Positions 7,201-14,210 are shown, counted from the first letter of the stretch. The stretch is DNA of 16,359 bases from Beroe ovata (GCA_946803715.1 CAMPET010000359.1:39184-55542), one strand, 5' to 3'. Program-made: numbers and translations. The notes: generated by a model not told the origin, from the letters alone.

Positions 7201-9620
7201 TACGGAAAACTGCACGTTTATTAGCATTGAAATTTCAATCAATAAAGCACTACCACTGATCTGAATCTCAGATCAGTTGACAGGCATCCAATCGAACAGT
7301 AACGGCACTCATGAGCGTGCCACCTATAGTAACCTGCAGTGAATGACAATTGGGGAGTCTGGGATGTTAGAGCTGGTTCTCTCTGGACTGCGCTCTCTCA
7401 CCAATGTCAGCATCTTGTACAGAGGTTCACTGTCAGTGGGCACATCTCTGTCTGGCCAGTCCAGGAACTGGTACTGATATACCTCTCTTGTGACCTGGCA
7501 TAGAGATGTGGGGGTGACTGAGTCATCTCGGGGGGCCGGGTGTGTGGGCGTGTGCGTGTAACTGTGTAACCTGTGTGTCTGTGTAACATGGCTTGTTACT
7601 GTGTTGTTACTGTGAATGTTGTTATCTCCCTAGTTCTACAGGGTGTGTCAAAAAAAAGTGGACAAAAGTAGACGTCCATATCTCAGCTTCTGTTTGGAGT
7701 TTCCGGATGAAATTTGGAGGTCTGGTAGGTATCGGCTATAAGTTTTTGCAAAAAAATTTTCAAGTCCCTAGCTCGAAAAATGTGGATTTTCCGTTTCTGA
7801 GCCTCAAAAACGTTAGCTCTCAACGGGGTCATGAAGGCCTAATATTGCCCGTAATATCTTGAAAATTTCATCGAGTTTGCTCAAAAAACGGCAGAGATAT
7901 ACGCATTTATGTAACACAAAATAGCGAAAAAACAAACAGCAGCAGAGTTCCTATACACAGTAGTACACAGTGACACGCAACACCGTGCGTGTGTGTAAGT
8001 GTAAACAATATCGCTACATATGGAGCACACATTCAAATTGATATACACACCCGCCTCAGTGACGCCAGTTATTGATTGACCACACATTCGGTACATTATC
8101 AATTGCTACACGCATTTGGGTGATCAGCCTACATTATTTGAGAACATCAATTTGAATATGGGATATTGTTTACACTTACACACACGCACGGTGTTGCGTG
8201 TCACTGTGTACTATAGGAACTGTGTTGCTGTTTGTTTTTTCGCTATTTTGTGTTACATAAATGCGTATATCTCTGCCGTCTTTTGAGCAAACTCGATGAA
8301 ATTTTCAGGATATTACGGGCAATATTAGGCCTTCATGACCCCGTTGAGAGCTAACGTTTTTGAGGCTCAGAAACGGAAAATCCACATTTTTCGAGCTAGG
8401 GACTTGAAAATTTTTTTGCAAAAACTTATAACCGATACCTACCACACCTCCAAATTTCATCTGGAAACTCCAAACAGAAGCTGAGATATGGACGTCTACT
8501 TTTGTCCACTTTTTTTGACACACCCTGTATAATCACGTAATACCTCTGCACACTGTAACTGAAGGGTCCTCACAACGTGATGGTCATCATTCTGCTCCGA
8601 CACTAGGCTAACTGAGAAATTACCCCACTTCTGCACTTCCCCCACACTCTTACCCCAGTAGTTACCACACTTCTCCTGAGAGAATAAGATCAGGAGATCG
8701 ATAATACGCTGTATTACCGCTCTTGATCACAACAATGCTCAGATATCGAGAAGTCGATCAAAGCTCTACGTTACCTTGCCCAGTTCAATCTGTTTACAGA
8801 CCATCACAATGACAGTCACGTAGTTATACCATATCATCCTCCAAAAGTCGAATATTGTGTGGGGTAGTGGTCCCTGGGCTGCGATGTAGTTTACGAATCC
8901 CTCCGGGCCCTGAAATATAGAAAATTTGTTAGACAAGAACGTTGCTGCATGCGCGCGAACAGGCGTGTTTCATTGAAATCCACAACGCGCGCGAAAACCA
9001 ATGTTGTGACTGATCATCGACAAAATGCTTTCGCGCGCTACGCGAACCAACGCAAATTTGTTGATTTTGGGACATTTTGGTTCCTTACTCATAATCGTGC
9101 AGCCACATAACTCATGCTGGTATAATAAAGCAGCTACTACCCACTGATATGTGTGAAGCATTGATGTAATCTGATCCAGGAATATTGTTCACGATGGGTA
9201 GTCTAACCCGGGTCTTGTCATCTGGCAAGAATCGTCATCAGAGTCACATCGCTCAATCACAAAAACCATGCAATAGATGATTCAACAATGAGTGGGATGA
9301 TATATGGCACACATACATGGTAAGATGTCTTTGTATCTGTTCTTGTTACGGTTAAACTGTAGCCACCCATCGTCTCTCGAATTGAGTACGCTCAATTCAT
9401 CAGATAAGACCTTCAACTCCTGAAAACGCGAATTTGAAAACATGAAAAACGATAATGCAGTGGAATGAGGAGTTAAAGTGAGCAGTTTATTGATGTTGTC
9501 GTGGGCATTGTGATCTCTTACATCAAATTCCCTCTTGTAGCTCTCTGTTGATAGGTAGTTGTGTTTAACTGACTGTAGCACGTGATGCAATACGTCTCTT
9601 GCTGTTTCAATATCACCCAT
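1137..9620 (-). CDS. Non-receptor protein tyrosine phosphatase, PTP-PEST-like (12 coding exons)
   Basis: It would remove phosphate from phosphotyrosine in cytosolic or adhesion-associated signalling proteins. Joining 9522-9620, 9317-9419, 9145-9221, 8775-8909, 8544-8675, 7334-7494, 7087-7168, 6824-7014, 6543-6673, 1707-1832, 1391-1426 and 1137-1204 gives 446 residues with all junctions GT..AG and in phase. The catalytic domain (about 34-305) has the [11 protein letters not shown] pTyr loop (Tyr62), QGP at 105-107, DFWRMIW, the WPD acid loop (Asp197), signature [10 protein letters not shown] (234-243, Cys235, Arg241) and Q-loop QTKQQY (Gln282), so it looks active. There is no signal peptide or membrane segment. 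The AGCGRTG variant, the N-terminal helix before the domain and a Pro-rich tail with PPPLP point to the PTPN12/18/22 group, but the tail (about 120 residues) is much shorter than in vertebrate PTPN12. Further exons could be missed in the 4.7-kb intron 9. Start: the ATG at 9620 has an in-frame TGA upstream, though a good acceptor (CAG ending 12 bases before it) hints at a 5' UTR intron. Confidence 0.87.
1391..1426 (-). CDS. Phosphatase exon 11, 36-nt micro-exon (PPPLP)
   Basis: Acceptor CATTTCAG|AT and donor G|GTGAGT, phase 1 at both ends, so it can be skipped without frame loss. It encodes [16 protein letters not shown] is the core of the C-terminal homology motif in PTPN12/18/22, which supports the family placement, though the following residues do not match that motif. 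Confidence 0.72.
   Translation of the reverse strand: MLPLHCQLVRY
1707..1832 (-). CDS. Phosphatase exon 10 (VYAQI motif, acidic end)
   Basis: Acceptor TCTCGCAG|AC after a long pyrimidine tract, perfect donor G|GTGAGT, phase 1 at both ends, open only in the frame that fits exon 9. It reads [20 protein letters not shown] and then an Asp-rich end. Tyr389 is a likely phosphorylation/SH2-docking tyrosine. Just past the donor, the intron holds a perfect 14-base palindrome GTATCCTAGGATAC (about 1676-1689). Confidence 0.78.
2046..3083 (-). CDS. Intronless rhodopsin-class (class A) G-protein-coupled receptor, orphan
   Basis: A 345-residue seven-helix plasma-membrane receptor. Visible marks are GN(34) in TM1, LALAD (Asp64) in TM2, Cys91 at the top of TM3 and Cys169 in extracellular loop 2 for the usual disulfide, Trp142 in TM4, and NPILY (310-314) in TM7 followed by a basic helix 8. 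N-terminal NTT at residue 2 is a glycosylation sequon. Oddities: the DRY motif reads CHRLY (His115-Arg116), TM6 has SWSFYI in place of CWxP, and intracellular loop 3 carries [11 protein letters not shown], coded by a trinucleotide repeat. These sequence features do not identify a ligand. It lies inside intron 9 of the phosphatase on the same strand, so it needs its own promoter or arises from that transcript. Start: the first ATG fits a short extracellular tail. Confidence 0.93.
   Translation of the reverse strand: MNTTSTTTLDIPTPSLVFLCLYFLIGTTLALLGNCLVIYSSVRYKAVNLDKACFVLVQHLALADLVYTISATIPTLSSYLAGRWVWGGTGCFLHAHLPFIPGVANGLFILCITCHRLYIIKFPFRSCGIRTVTARLWALAIWVISVALFLVATFCFTSTATFYPSIGWCVSSVYHSHSGQIFMLTAALACLTLPIIVITVANIFLSRAAFKLTLSSRHRSVTTGGGDGGGGGGGVSKVVSPPDTSPRKGSHVSTARKYKGLLMTCLLSGVFVVSWSFYIVYLFLRVVSPWQRMTLYLVSKCSIMINTFFNPILYTLTNRRFGAYVKGILFRILQLEKEKSDLSNI
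2378..2403. repeat. (ACC)n trinucleotide tract inside the GPCR
   Basis: Runs of CACCAC on the plus strand encode a poly-glycine stretch in intracellular loop 3 (about residues 224-234). Such tracts change length easily, so loop 3 is probably polymorphic. Confidence 0.85.
3854..3899. repeat. Short tandem repeat AGTTGTAAGAAT x3
   Basis: Three copies of AGTTGTAAGAAT start at 3854, 3866 and 3884, the last after a 6-base spacer. It lies in intron 9. Confidence 0.85.
4710..4757. repeat. Tandem duplication of a ~26-base unit
   Basis: The segment containing AGATATCGCAAGAGACAAAA occurs twice in a row (about 4710 and 4735). A good plus-strand donor (GGAG|GTAAGTC) follows near 4761, but no plausible exon precedes it. 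Confidence 0.75.
4889..4994. repeat. (CA)-rich compound microsatellite
   Basis: About 105 bases of CACACA interrupted by AAA and CTCA, i.e. an impure CA tract within intron 9. Confidence 0.95.
5157..5178 (+). other. Isolated tRNA A-box-like sequence
   Basis: GTGGCCTAGTGACAAGGCA resembles the D-arm/A-box start of tRNA-derived SINEs. I see no matching B-box at the expected 30-60 base distance, so this is weak. Confidence 0.3.
5315..5382 (+). repeat. Degenerate tRNA-like sequence (tRNA pseudogene or SINE head)
   Basis: The A-box/D-arm TAGCTCAATTGGCAGAGCA and the B-box-like GGGTTCAATCCC are in the right order and spacing. GCTC..GAGC closes the D arm and CAGG..CTTG can close an anticodon arm. 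It is not a working tRNA: the T loop has 6 instead of 7 bases, position 33 is not T, and the acceptor ends do not pair. That fits the head of a tRNA-derived SINE in intron 9. Confidence 0.55.
5477..5577. repeat. 100-bp imperfect hairpin with nested palindrome
   Basis: The outer arms 5477-5501 and 5556-5577 are near reverse complements (core AAGGTC[A/G]TAGAGAC). An inner palindrome GACTACGCCCA..TGGGCGTGGTC lies near 5514-5536. It could be a small foldback repeat or a structured RNA. The sequence alone does not decide. Confidence 0.7.
6069..6087. repeat. (GA)n microsatellite
   Basis: Simple GAGAGA run in intron 9. Confidence 0.95.
6131..6187. repeat. GTGATTGATTG tandem repeat
   Basis: Alternating units of GTGAGTGATTGATTG with small changes, about 57 bases. 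A minus-strand open frame here is simply the translated repeat. Confidence 0.9.
6543..6673 (-). CDS. Phosphatase exon 9 (Pro/Lys-rich, SH3-ligand-like)
   Basis: Acceptor TTCGGCAG|A completes Val327. The exon encodes [20 protein letters not shown] and then a run of KPxxPK repeats. Donor GGAG|GTGAGA, phase 1. PLPPKP resembles SH3-binding sequence, as in PTPN12-type tails. An alternative acceptor (CTAG|GCC, exon start 6687) is also in frame if exon 8 ends two bases earlier, which would insert a few residues. Confidence 0.82.
6674..6823 (-). repeat. Phosphatase intron 8 with four tandem TCATGGTAACACG units
   Basis: The 150-nt intron holds four consecutive copies of a 16-17-base unit (about 6746-6810), each containing TCATGGTAACACG on the plus strand, with GTC or GTGC spacers. 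It is a minisatellite placed next to a splice site whose use decides the protein isoform. Confidence 0.85.
6824..7014 (-). CDS. Phosphatase exon 8 (Q-loop, end of domain, YENV motif)
   Basis: Acceptor TTTCAG|TTC. It encodes [20 protein letters not shown] with Gln282 of the Q loop, the last domain helix, then [10 protein letters not shown]. Tyr319 in YENV fits a pYxN-type SH2 ligand. The best donor is GT|GTGAGT, and reading through it meets TGA at 6820-6822 two bases later. Unspliced transcripts would therefore end as a 327-residue catalytic form. Confidence 0.9.
7087..7168 (-). CDS. Phosphatase exon 7 (P-loop AGCGRTG)
   Basis: Acceptor AAACAG|T completes Ser236, then [15 protein letters not shown] follows. 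Arg241 is the phosphate-binding arginine. Donor GAG|GTAATC, phase 0. The 82-nt exon is followed by the shortest intron of the gene (72 nt). Confidence 0.95.
7334..7494 (-). CDS. Phosphatase exon 6 (WPD loop through catalytic His-Cys)
   Basis: Acceptor GCCAG|GTC, donor TGCAG|GTTACT. It encodes [15 protein letters not shown] with the general-acid Asp197 and ends SPIVIHC plus two bases of the next Ser codon. The intron splits the P-loop right after the catalytic Cys235. Confidence 0.94.
7639..8527. mobile_element. Foldback MITE with mariner-like ends, in phosphatase intron 5
   Basis: An 889-bp element bounded by TA on both sides (7637-7638, 8528-8529). The left arm 7639-8012 and right arm 8162-8527 are nearly perfect reverse complements (about 370 bp, few mismatches and small indels), both starting CAGGGTGTGTCA. 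The about 150-bp centre has a further inverted pair (near 8030-8049 and 8143-8162). The ends and TA flanks fit a Tc1/mariner-superfamily non-autonomous element. No DDE/DDD transposase frame is present. Each arm carries the same open frame of about 70 codons, at 7593-7862 plus and 8305-8523 minus, because the arms are inverted copies. The high arm identity suggests recent insertion or repair between arms. Confidence 0.92.
8544..8675 (-). CDS. Phosphatase exon 5 (E-loop region)
   Basis: Acceptor TCTCAG|GAG, donor GAG|GTATTA, 44 codons, phase 0 at both ends. It begins EKCGNYW, the counterpart of the family KCxxYWP block, but Gly replaces the usual Pro after Trp. It ends [11 protein letters not shown], the usual strand before the WPD loop. 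Confidence 0.88.
8775..8909 (-). CDS. Phosphatase exon 4 (QGP and DFWRM motifs)
   Basis: Acceptor TTTCAG|GGC, donor AAG|GTAACG, 45 codons, phase 0 at both ends. It encodes [20 protein letters not shown] and then a hydrophobic strand VTVIVMVCK. Both are hallmark conserved blocks of classical PTP domains. Confidence 0.93.
8910..9144 (-). other. Phosphatase intron 3 with CpG-rich GCGCGC palindromes
   Basis: This 235-nt intron contains three clusters of TTCGCGCGC/GCGCGCGAA words within about 110 bases (roughly 8950-9046), in both orientations, so GCGCGCGAAAA near 8985 can pair with CTTTCGCGCGC near 9030. The CpG density stands out from the AT-rich surroundings. It may be a remnant of a small palindromic repeat. 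Confidence 0.6.
9145..9221 (-). CDS. Phosphatase exon 3 (SDYINAS motif)
   Basis: Acceptor TTGCCAG|AT completes Tyr68. The exon reads DKTRVRL and then [11 protein letters not shown]. The donor TCA|GTGGGT is the weakest site in the gene, chosen because it gives phase 0 and matches the next exon. Another donor (G|GTAGTA) five bases on would break frame. Confidence 0.82.
9317..9419 (-). CDS. Phosphatase exon 2 (pTyr-recognition loop)
   Basis: Acceptor GTTTTCAG|GAG, donor CCAT|GTATGT, phase 1 at its end. It encodes ELKVLSDE and then [12 protein letters not shown]. The KNRY tyrosine (Tyr62) packs against substrate phosphotyrosine in this family. Confidence 0.9.
9522..9620 (-). CDS. Phosphatase exon 1 (residues 1-33)
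   Basis: Starts [16 protein letters not shown] and ends KREFD at donor GAT|GTAAGA, phase 0. It encodes the amphipathic helix that precedes classical PTP domains. A pyrimidine-rich tract followed by CATCAG lies 12 bases before the ATG, so an untranslated upstream exon is likely. Confidence 0.8.
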
Positions 9621-10057
9621 TTCATTATGAGCTGATGGGATTGTTGGGCGGTTAGAGGAGAATCAGAAGAAAACATTCCTGATGCTCGGAGGTTTTTTCA
9701 TGCGGGATTTCGTCACAAATAAACACAAGGATAGAGTTTAAAAATGCGATTCGATAAAGCGATAAATTTATGAATACGTTATCAATATCTATGTGACAAT
9801 CGAACGATCACAAATGGATGCACATAAAAGTCGTATGTGATACAAAATTTATCTCTGAAAACCATTTTTTTAGTTAAAAATTGATTACAATGGGTAATCA
9901 TAACAGGCAAAGACACATTCGCCGATTCAATATTAGTCATTTCAACCCTGCACTGCTGATGTCATGACTCATGGCACTATTAAAGTATTAAGTAAATCTC
10001 AGTGTATACTTTATAATGATAAAAAAGGTGTTCCGGTAAAAGACCCAATCCCTCCCC
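9621..10057. other. Spacer between SNAPIN stop and phosphatase start
   Basis: About 440 AT-rich bases. It must hold the SNAPIN 3' UTR and the phosphatase 5' leader/promoter. I saw no clear AATAAA on the minus strand. A polypyrimidine tract with CATCAG (near 9633-9677) looks like an acceptor for a phosphatase 5' UTR exon. Confidence 0.6.
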
Positions 10058-10377
10058 TCAGCTATTATTGTTACTGTAACTGGCAGCTAAAAGTGTTCTC
10101 TTCCTCGATTTCTCTTTGGCAACCCTCGTCTGTAACACTGTAACCCTATCCTGTACATTAGTCAGGACATTGTTAACTGTTGCCACTCGCCGCTTGATAT
10201 TCATCAGCTTCTTCACATAGTGCTCGAGGTTTGGCAAGTCCTTCTGCATCTCTGCTATGTTGGATAGATCTGCTAACAGAGCTCCGATACAGTCCCGCAG
10301 TTTACTCTGTGTAAGTCGGAGACTCTGGACCTGGGAGTCCACACTTTCAACAGCTGGCTGCACCACGCTTAGCAAGC
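10058..10377 (-). CDS. SNAPIN: SNAPIN exon 2
   Basis: Acceptor CTTCACTCAG|GC completes Gly12. The exon is open for 105 codons to TGA at 10058-10060. It carries the whole conserved coiled coil. The open frame continues six codons upstream into the intron (MISLHS), which should not be taken as the start. Confidence 0.94.
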
Positions 10378-11213
10378 CTGAGTGAAGAGAGATCATCAGT
10401 AACTTTCACAATACACTATGCAAGATTCGCTATATGCAAGATTCAATAATAGCTATTCCATCCTAGTTAAACACTAAACACCTCATGTTTTGGTTATCAT
10501 GGATCGGAAACTTCATCATCGCAAAGACATCCCAAACTTTTGGCGCGACGGGGAAATGAAATGTGCTTCATCCAGCCAATTTTTGACGGGTTTTTGACCG
10601 TGAATTACGAATCTAAAGAATCTAATCTATTGTCTTAGGTATGGATACCGAGTGATGCCATTTGGAAGTAAAATAGACCCAAAGTTCGATTCCCAATCGA
10701 TTCAGCGTCCAAAACTAGCCTGGAATCAATTGTGTTGTCATTGAAATCGTCAAAATAAAGTTTTTTTCTTTTTGTCCGTACAATTGGGTGAAAAGGTAAA
10801 ACAATCCTAAACCTTTTAGGGTAATGATGGCCTAAAATTAGTTTTCTGTTGCGAGACATGGAAAGATATGTACCTATTTTCAACCGGAGATTACGAATCT
10901 GAAGAAATTTTAGGCCTATCTCATCGAGAGCAAGATAGCACCGAAATTCGCTATCAATTCAGCGTCCAAAACTGGCGTGGAACTAATCGTATATGTTCGT
11001 TACAAATGTAAAAAATGGTCATTGAGTCTGTCATGTATATTCCAGTGAAATGGAGGAACACAATCCCAAATTTTAGGGTTATGGATAGCAAAAAGTCGGT
11101 TCCCGGTTCACAGACGTGAAGAGGTATGTAGGTACCCAAGTTATTTTTGACGCTAGATAATACCCTATTTTACACTTACCAGCTGTAAACTCTTCTTCTG
11201 CTGTGCTTGACAT
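10058..11213 (-). CDS. SNAPIN: Snapin, BLOC-1 subunit / SNARE-associated protein (2 coding exons)
   Basis: Coiled-coil subunit of BLOC-1 and BORC that works in lysosome-related organelle biogenesis and endosome transport, and binds SNAP-25 in animals. Exon 1 (11180-11213) gives MSSTAEEEFTA. Exon 2 (10058-10377) gives the rest, and together they make 117 residues. Family marks: GLLSVVQPAVESVDSQVQSL, a long helix, then LEHYVKKLMNIKRRVATVNN, RVTVLQ and VAKEKSRKRTLL, matching the conserved YVKKL..RRV..VNN..Q.R core. It is slightly shorter than human Snapin (136), mainly at the N-terminus. Splice sites are GCTG|GTAAGTG and TTCACTCAG|GC, phase 1. I consider the assignment secure. It is close to, and codirectional with, the phosphatase gene. 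Confidence 0.93.
10590..11155. repeat. Diverged ~300-bp tandem duplication within the SNAPIN intron
   Basis: Copy one at about 10590-10880 and copy two at about 10885-11155 share in order ATTACGAATCTRAAGAA, ATTCAGCGTCCAAAACT, then CCTAAACCTTTTAGGG versus CCCAAATTTTAGGG and GGAAAGATATGTACC versus TGAAGAGGTATGTAGGTACC. The duplication fills most of the 802-nt intron. Both copies keep minus-strand open frames of about 60-80 codons with the weakly similar starts MKIGTYLSMSRNRKL and MGTYIPLHVCEPGT. Confidence 0.75.
11180..11213 (-). CDS. SNAPIN: SNAPIN exon 1
   Basis: 34 nt from ATG to a consensus donor GTAAGTG. It encodes 11 residues with an acidic EEEF before the GLL start of the conserved helix, as expected for this family. 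Confidence 0.88.
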
Positions 11214-12108
11214 GTTAACTGCAAATAGAATGATGTTCAAATGATCAAAAGAATAAGCAAAATTTGAATGAAAACAACAAAATATGACTGTGGTTCTGCA
11301 ATTTATACATTGATCACTAGGACACTCTTACAAATCACTAGATGGCTAGCCTCTGTTACCAGCATGGTAGTCCCAACACAATAAGTGGATGGAAAGTGAA
11401 AAGTATTACTTATACTTCTCCTTGGCTCTGTCATGTACAGTTCCTTTTCTGTCATGAAGAAGTTTTCACAACATGAAATAACTCAACATAAATAAGTAAA
11501 TAGTATCTATTCATTATCTGAGCCCACCTCAATTAAATAGGGTTATCCAAAATTGAAATGTGAAGAATTTTGTAGAATTTTAGATCAATATAAGTGGGAG
11601 AAATGGAAGAATCCTCTCAAGTGGTGGCCAAGGATGGACCTGTATGTGCCTACCCCGTTTATTCAGATGATTAGTCTAAGGATTGGTTCCTTGGACCAAT
11701 TGTAGATCCAATATTTTCCCTACCATCAGCGCTGCTCAAACTTGATTCCGCCAGCAAGGGTAGGGAGTAATCCTACAATAGATTGGTGGTTTTGTTCTAT
11801 AGAAATGCCAACACTGATTCCCCAACTGGATCTGGCAGGAAGCAGACCCATCTTATAGGTTAAATGATGTTGGCTGTATAAGCACACATCCATGAAATCA
11901 AAGGCAGCAGCAAATAATGTGCACTTGTAGGTAAGGAGTTAAATTGTGGATATTTCTAAATTGCTAAAAGATTCGATTTATAATGCAGTTATGTGAACTT
12001 CTGGAAATTGCAGATTGTAGAGTTTGTCCCTAACCCCAGCCCTCCTCAATCTTGAGTCCACCAAACGGATAAAATCATGCCAGCAAAAGTAGGGAGTAAA
12101 CCAACAAA
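11214..12108. other. Gene-free region upstream of SNAPIN with a diverged direct repeat
   Basis: It should include the SNAPIN promoter and 5' UTR; no TATA box is evident. Segments near 11715-11790 and 12020-12105 resemble each other: TCCCTA, then CAGCGCTGCTCAAACTTGA versus CAGCCCTCCTCAATCTTGA, then GCCAGCAA and GTAGGGAGTAA. No exon is recognised. Confidence 0.6.
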
Positions 12109-12268
12109 TTGCAGATTGAATACATTGGATCTCTATCTGATGCCATTTCAGCTCCGTTTTTCGGGGAATTGCAAAGTTTGGGAGCTATCCTCAAATGCTC
12201 ACTCNATCATAACTCAGTGAATAATATCAATAAATATCAGACTAATATCAGACATCAAGGGGGGTTTG

Positions 12269-12399
12269 TAGCCCAAAAAAACCGAAAAAAAACAAAAAAA
12301 ACCCTAGCCCAAGAATGGGAAATCAGGGTCGGGCTTGGTTTTTTTGGTTTATTTTGGTTTTTTCGGTTTATTTTGGTTTTTTTCGGTTTTTTTGGGCTA
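12269..12399. repeat. Palindromic TAGCCCAAAA element, copy 1
   Basis: Starts TAGCCCAAAAAAACC and ends GGTTTTTTTGGGCTA, with an inner inverted pair CCCTAGCCCAAG..GTCGGGCTTGG. It is 131 bp, with expanded GGTTTATTTT repeats in the right half. The open frame across it is low-complexity, not a gene. It shares its core with 15637-15721. Confidence 0.8.
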
Positions 12400-12507
12400 G
12401 ATATTATTGACATTAAAATTTTTAGAATTTTTTGGCAAAATTGTGCAGAATATTCAATATGACTTATTCTTATTTACCTTTTCTACTTTTTGGTCACTCA
12501 ATAACTA

Positions 12508-12749
12508 TTTTTCTGCCTATTACTAAGAAGAAAAGTCAATTGGTACGCGTCGCCAGGTGGCCTTTTTTGGAGTNCCCCTTATTGCCCCATTCGTGCCCCT
12601 TTGTGCCCCCTTATTGCCCCATTTGTGAACTGTCGATAAGTGATCCTTCTCTGGTCGAGAATGCTCCCAACTCTTACAGAGACCCACTTTTCTGCCTATT
12701 ACACAGAAGAAAAGTCAATTGGTACAATTCGCCAGTTGGCCTTTTTTGG
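12508..12749. repeat. Direct repeat pair around a CCCCTTATTGCCCCATT array
   Basis: The 62-63-base segments at 12508-12570 and 12688-12749 agree at most positions (TTTCTGCCTATTAC, AGAAGAAAAGTCAATTGGTA, CGCCAG.TGGCCTTTTTTGG). Between them CCCCTTATTGCCCCATT occurs twice, with an N at 12574. Confidence 0.85.
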
Positions 12750-13210
12750 TTTTTTGCAAAGTATATTTGATAGTATTGGTCATGAACCACTTCATGCAAT
12801 TTATAAAGTTGGTATCAAGGACAGAGTATTCTATTAGGAACAAGGCAAGAATCATAACTTTGACAATGCTTTCTTTACTCTTTCAAATTATGAGAGCTCC
12901 TAGAGACTTTCGGGACGTTAGAAACTGCTCTGGCCGGAGACTGTTAAAGCCATATCAAGAGCCGTATCTGTACCACCAAGAAGTATCTCAGGCTCCTACC
13001 CAATAAAAAGACTATTCAGCAAAGGACCACATAACGCCTACCTATAACAATATAGGTCAAAAGTTGGCTATGAAAGTCCCCTAAGGAGCGACTACAGTAA
13101 ACTATGATCTGAAGTCTACACGATAGTCTGCAAAACTGATGGGCCCAGAACTAGTGCAGGTGAGCGATCAAGAGTAACTCTGACTGCAAAGACTAAATCA
13201 CCAAGAATCA
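12750..13210. other. Unassigned stretch
   Basis: No recognisable exon or repeat. The plus-strand frame ending near 13006 has no domain similarity that I can see. An AATAAA at about 13001 is unsupported by a gene. Confidence 0.5.
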
Positions 13211-13211
13211 T

Positions 13212-14210
13212 TCGACAGGGGAGGTGCAACGTGCATTAATTTGCATTATGAAATACTGACATTAATGCACAAGTTTTTTTCAAGTGAGAATATCAAGAGT
13301 CCCAAATAAGAATGAAAAACTCATCGCACCCAACATGGTCCCCAACCTACGTTGATCCGACTGATGACTATGACAGCAATTCAAGCCACAGATACCACTT
13401 CTCGAGTTGGGAATACCGATTACCGATACTATTCCTCGAGTTGGAACATCCATGACCATTGACCATCAGTGACCAAATAGGGAATCATAAGCTGTCATCC
13501 CAGACCATCAGGAACCATATTGAGTCTCAAGTGGTCGCGCAGGACCTTATAGAGGGGTCATGAGCCTGTCAGGAGGACCTCATAGAACCATAAGGGTTGG
13601 TCAACCACCACCAGATACTAAAAGAGACTCATGGGCTTATTATAGATGACTATTATAAGGGGATATCATGAACATCTATATGCTATCACTGGAAAATACT
13701 TCTTGATTTTAGAGTTAGAGACACTTTTTCAATTCTTGAGGCTATGATACCACTATTTGTCGGATTGGGGGCTACAGGTAGTAGGTACTTCTCGAGTTGG
13801 TAACTGGGGGCTACGAATACGGTTGGGTGCTATAAGTATAATAGATACGACTTCTTGATCTGGGAGCTAAAGCTACTACTTCTTGAGTTGGGAGCTAGGA
13901 ACACTATTTCTTGAGTTGGACTAGGAAGTTAACGGTGCTGTTTCGTGAGTTTGTATGGTAACTACTAATACTACTTCTCGAGTTGGGAGCATCACTGCAC
14001 CAGATTATACTCCTTGAATTGGGAGCAACAGATAGTATCTGTCAGATACATGAATTGGAACAAAAGGTCCAAAAGTGGTATAAAGTAATTCAATTAATGT
14101 GCATTAATGTGCAATAATTACATTAATGTGCATTAATGTCAATGTCAGTTTTGGGACTTTCCCAAATACTGACATTAATTGTTAATGCACGTTGCATCAC
14201 CCCCACTCGA
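13212..14210. mobile_element. ~1-kb element with TCGA-ended inverted termini
   Basis: The left end TCGACAGGGGAGGTGCAACG continuing to TGCATTAA (13212-13239) and the right end TTAATGCACG, TTGCATCACC, CCCACTCGA (14183-14210) are near reverse complements of about 28 bp. Subterminal ATACTGACATTAAT and GTGCATTAATGT words recur, including a hairpin GTCAGTTTTGGGACTTTCCCAAATACTGAC near 14142-14173. There is no transposase frame. It looks like an uncharacterised non-autonomous DNA element. Whether TCGA is part of the ends or a target duplication is unclear. Confidence 0.6.
13391..14065. repeat. Degenerate CTTCTYGAGTTGGGAGC repeat array inside the element
   Basis: The core CTTCTCGAGTTGG or CTTCTTGAGTTGGGAGCTA appears at about 13401, 13435, 13791, 13853, 13882, 13910, 13944, 13977, 14013 and 14050. 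Spacing is 28-37 bases in the dense part (13791-14050). Units are often preceded by ACTACTA or TACTA. This looks like an old, decaying minisatellite. Confidence 0.8.

Noticed and set aside
7593-8523. Matching 72-89-codon frames ([17 protein letters not shown]) as a gene pair
   Set aside because: They are the two arms of the foldback MITE read outward; they have no domain and no independent gene context.
9282-9620. A single 112-codon protein at this open frame
   Set aside because: It contains intron 1 and runs past the exon 2 donor; splitting into 9522-9620 and 9317-9419 restores the family sequence.
10378-10396. MISLHS as the SNAPIN start
   Set aside because: It lies on the intron side of a good acceptor; exon 1 at 11180-11213 gives the expected acidic N-terminus in the correct phase.
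12109-12462. 117-codon plus-strand frame
   Set aside because: It runs through an N and the A/T-rich palindromic element; the Phe/Gly-rich product is translated low-complexity repeat.
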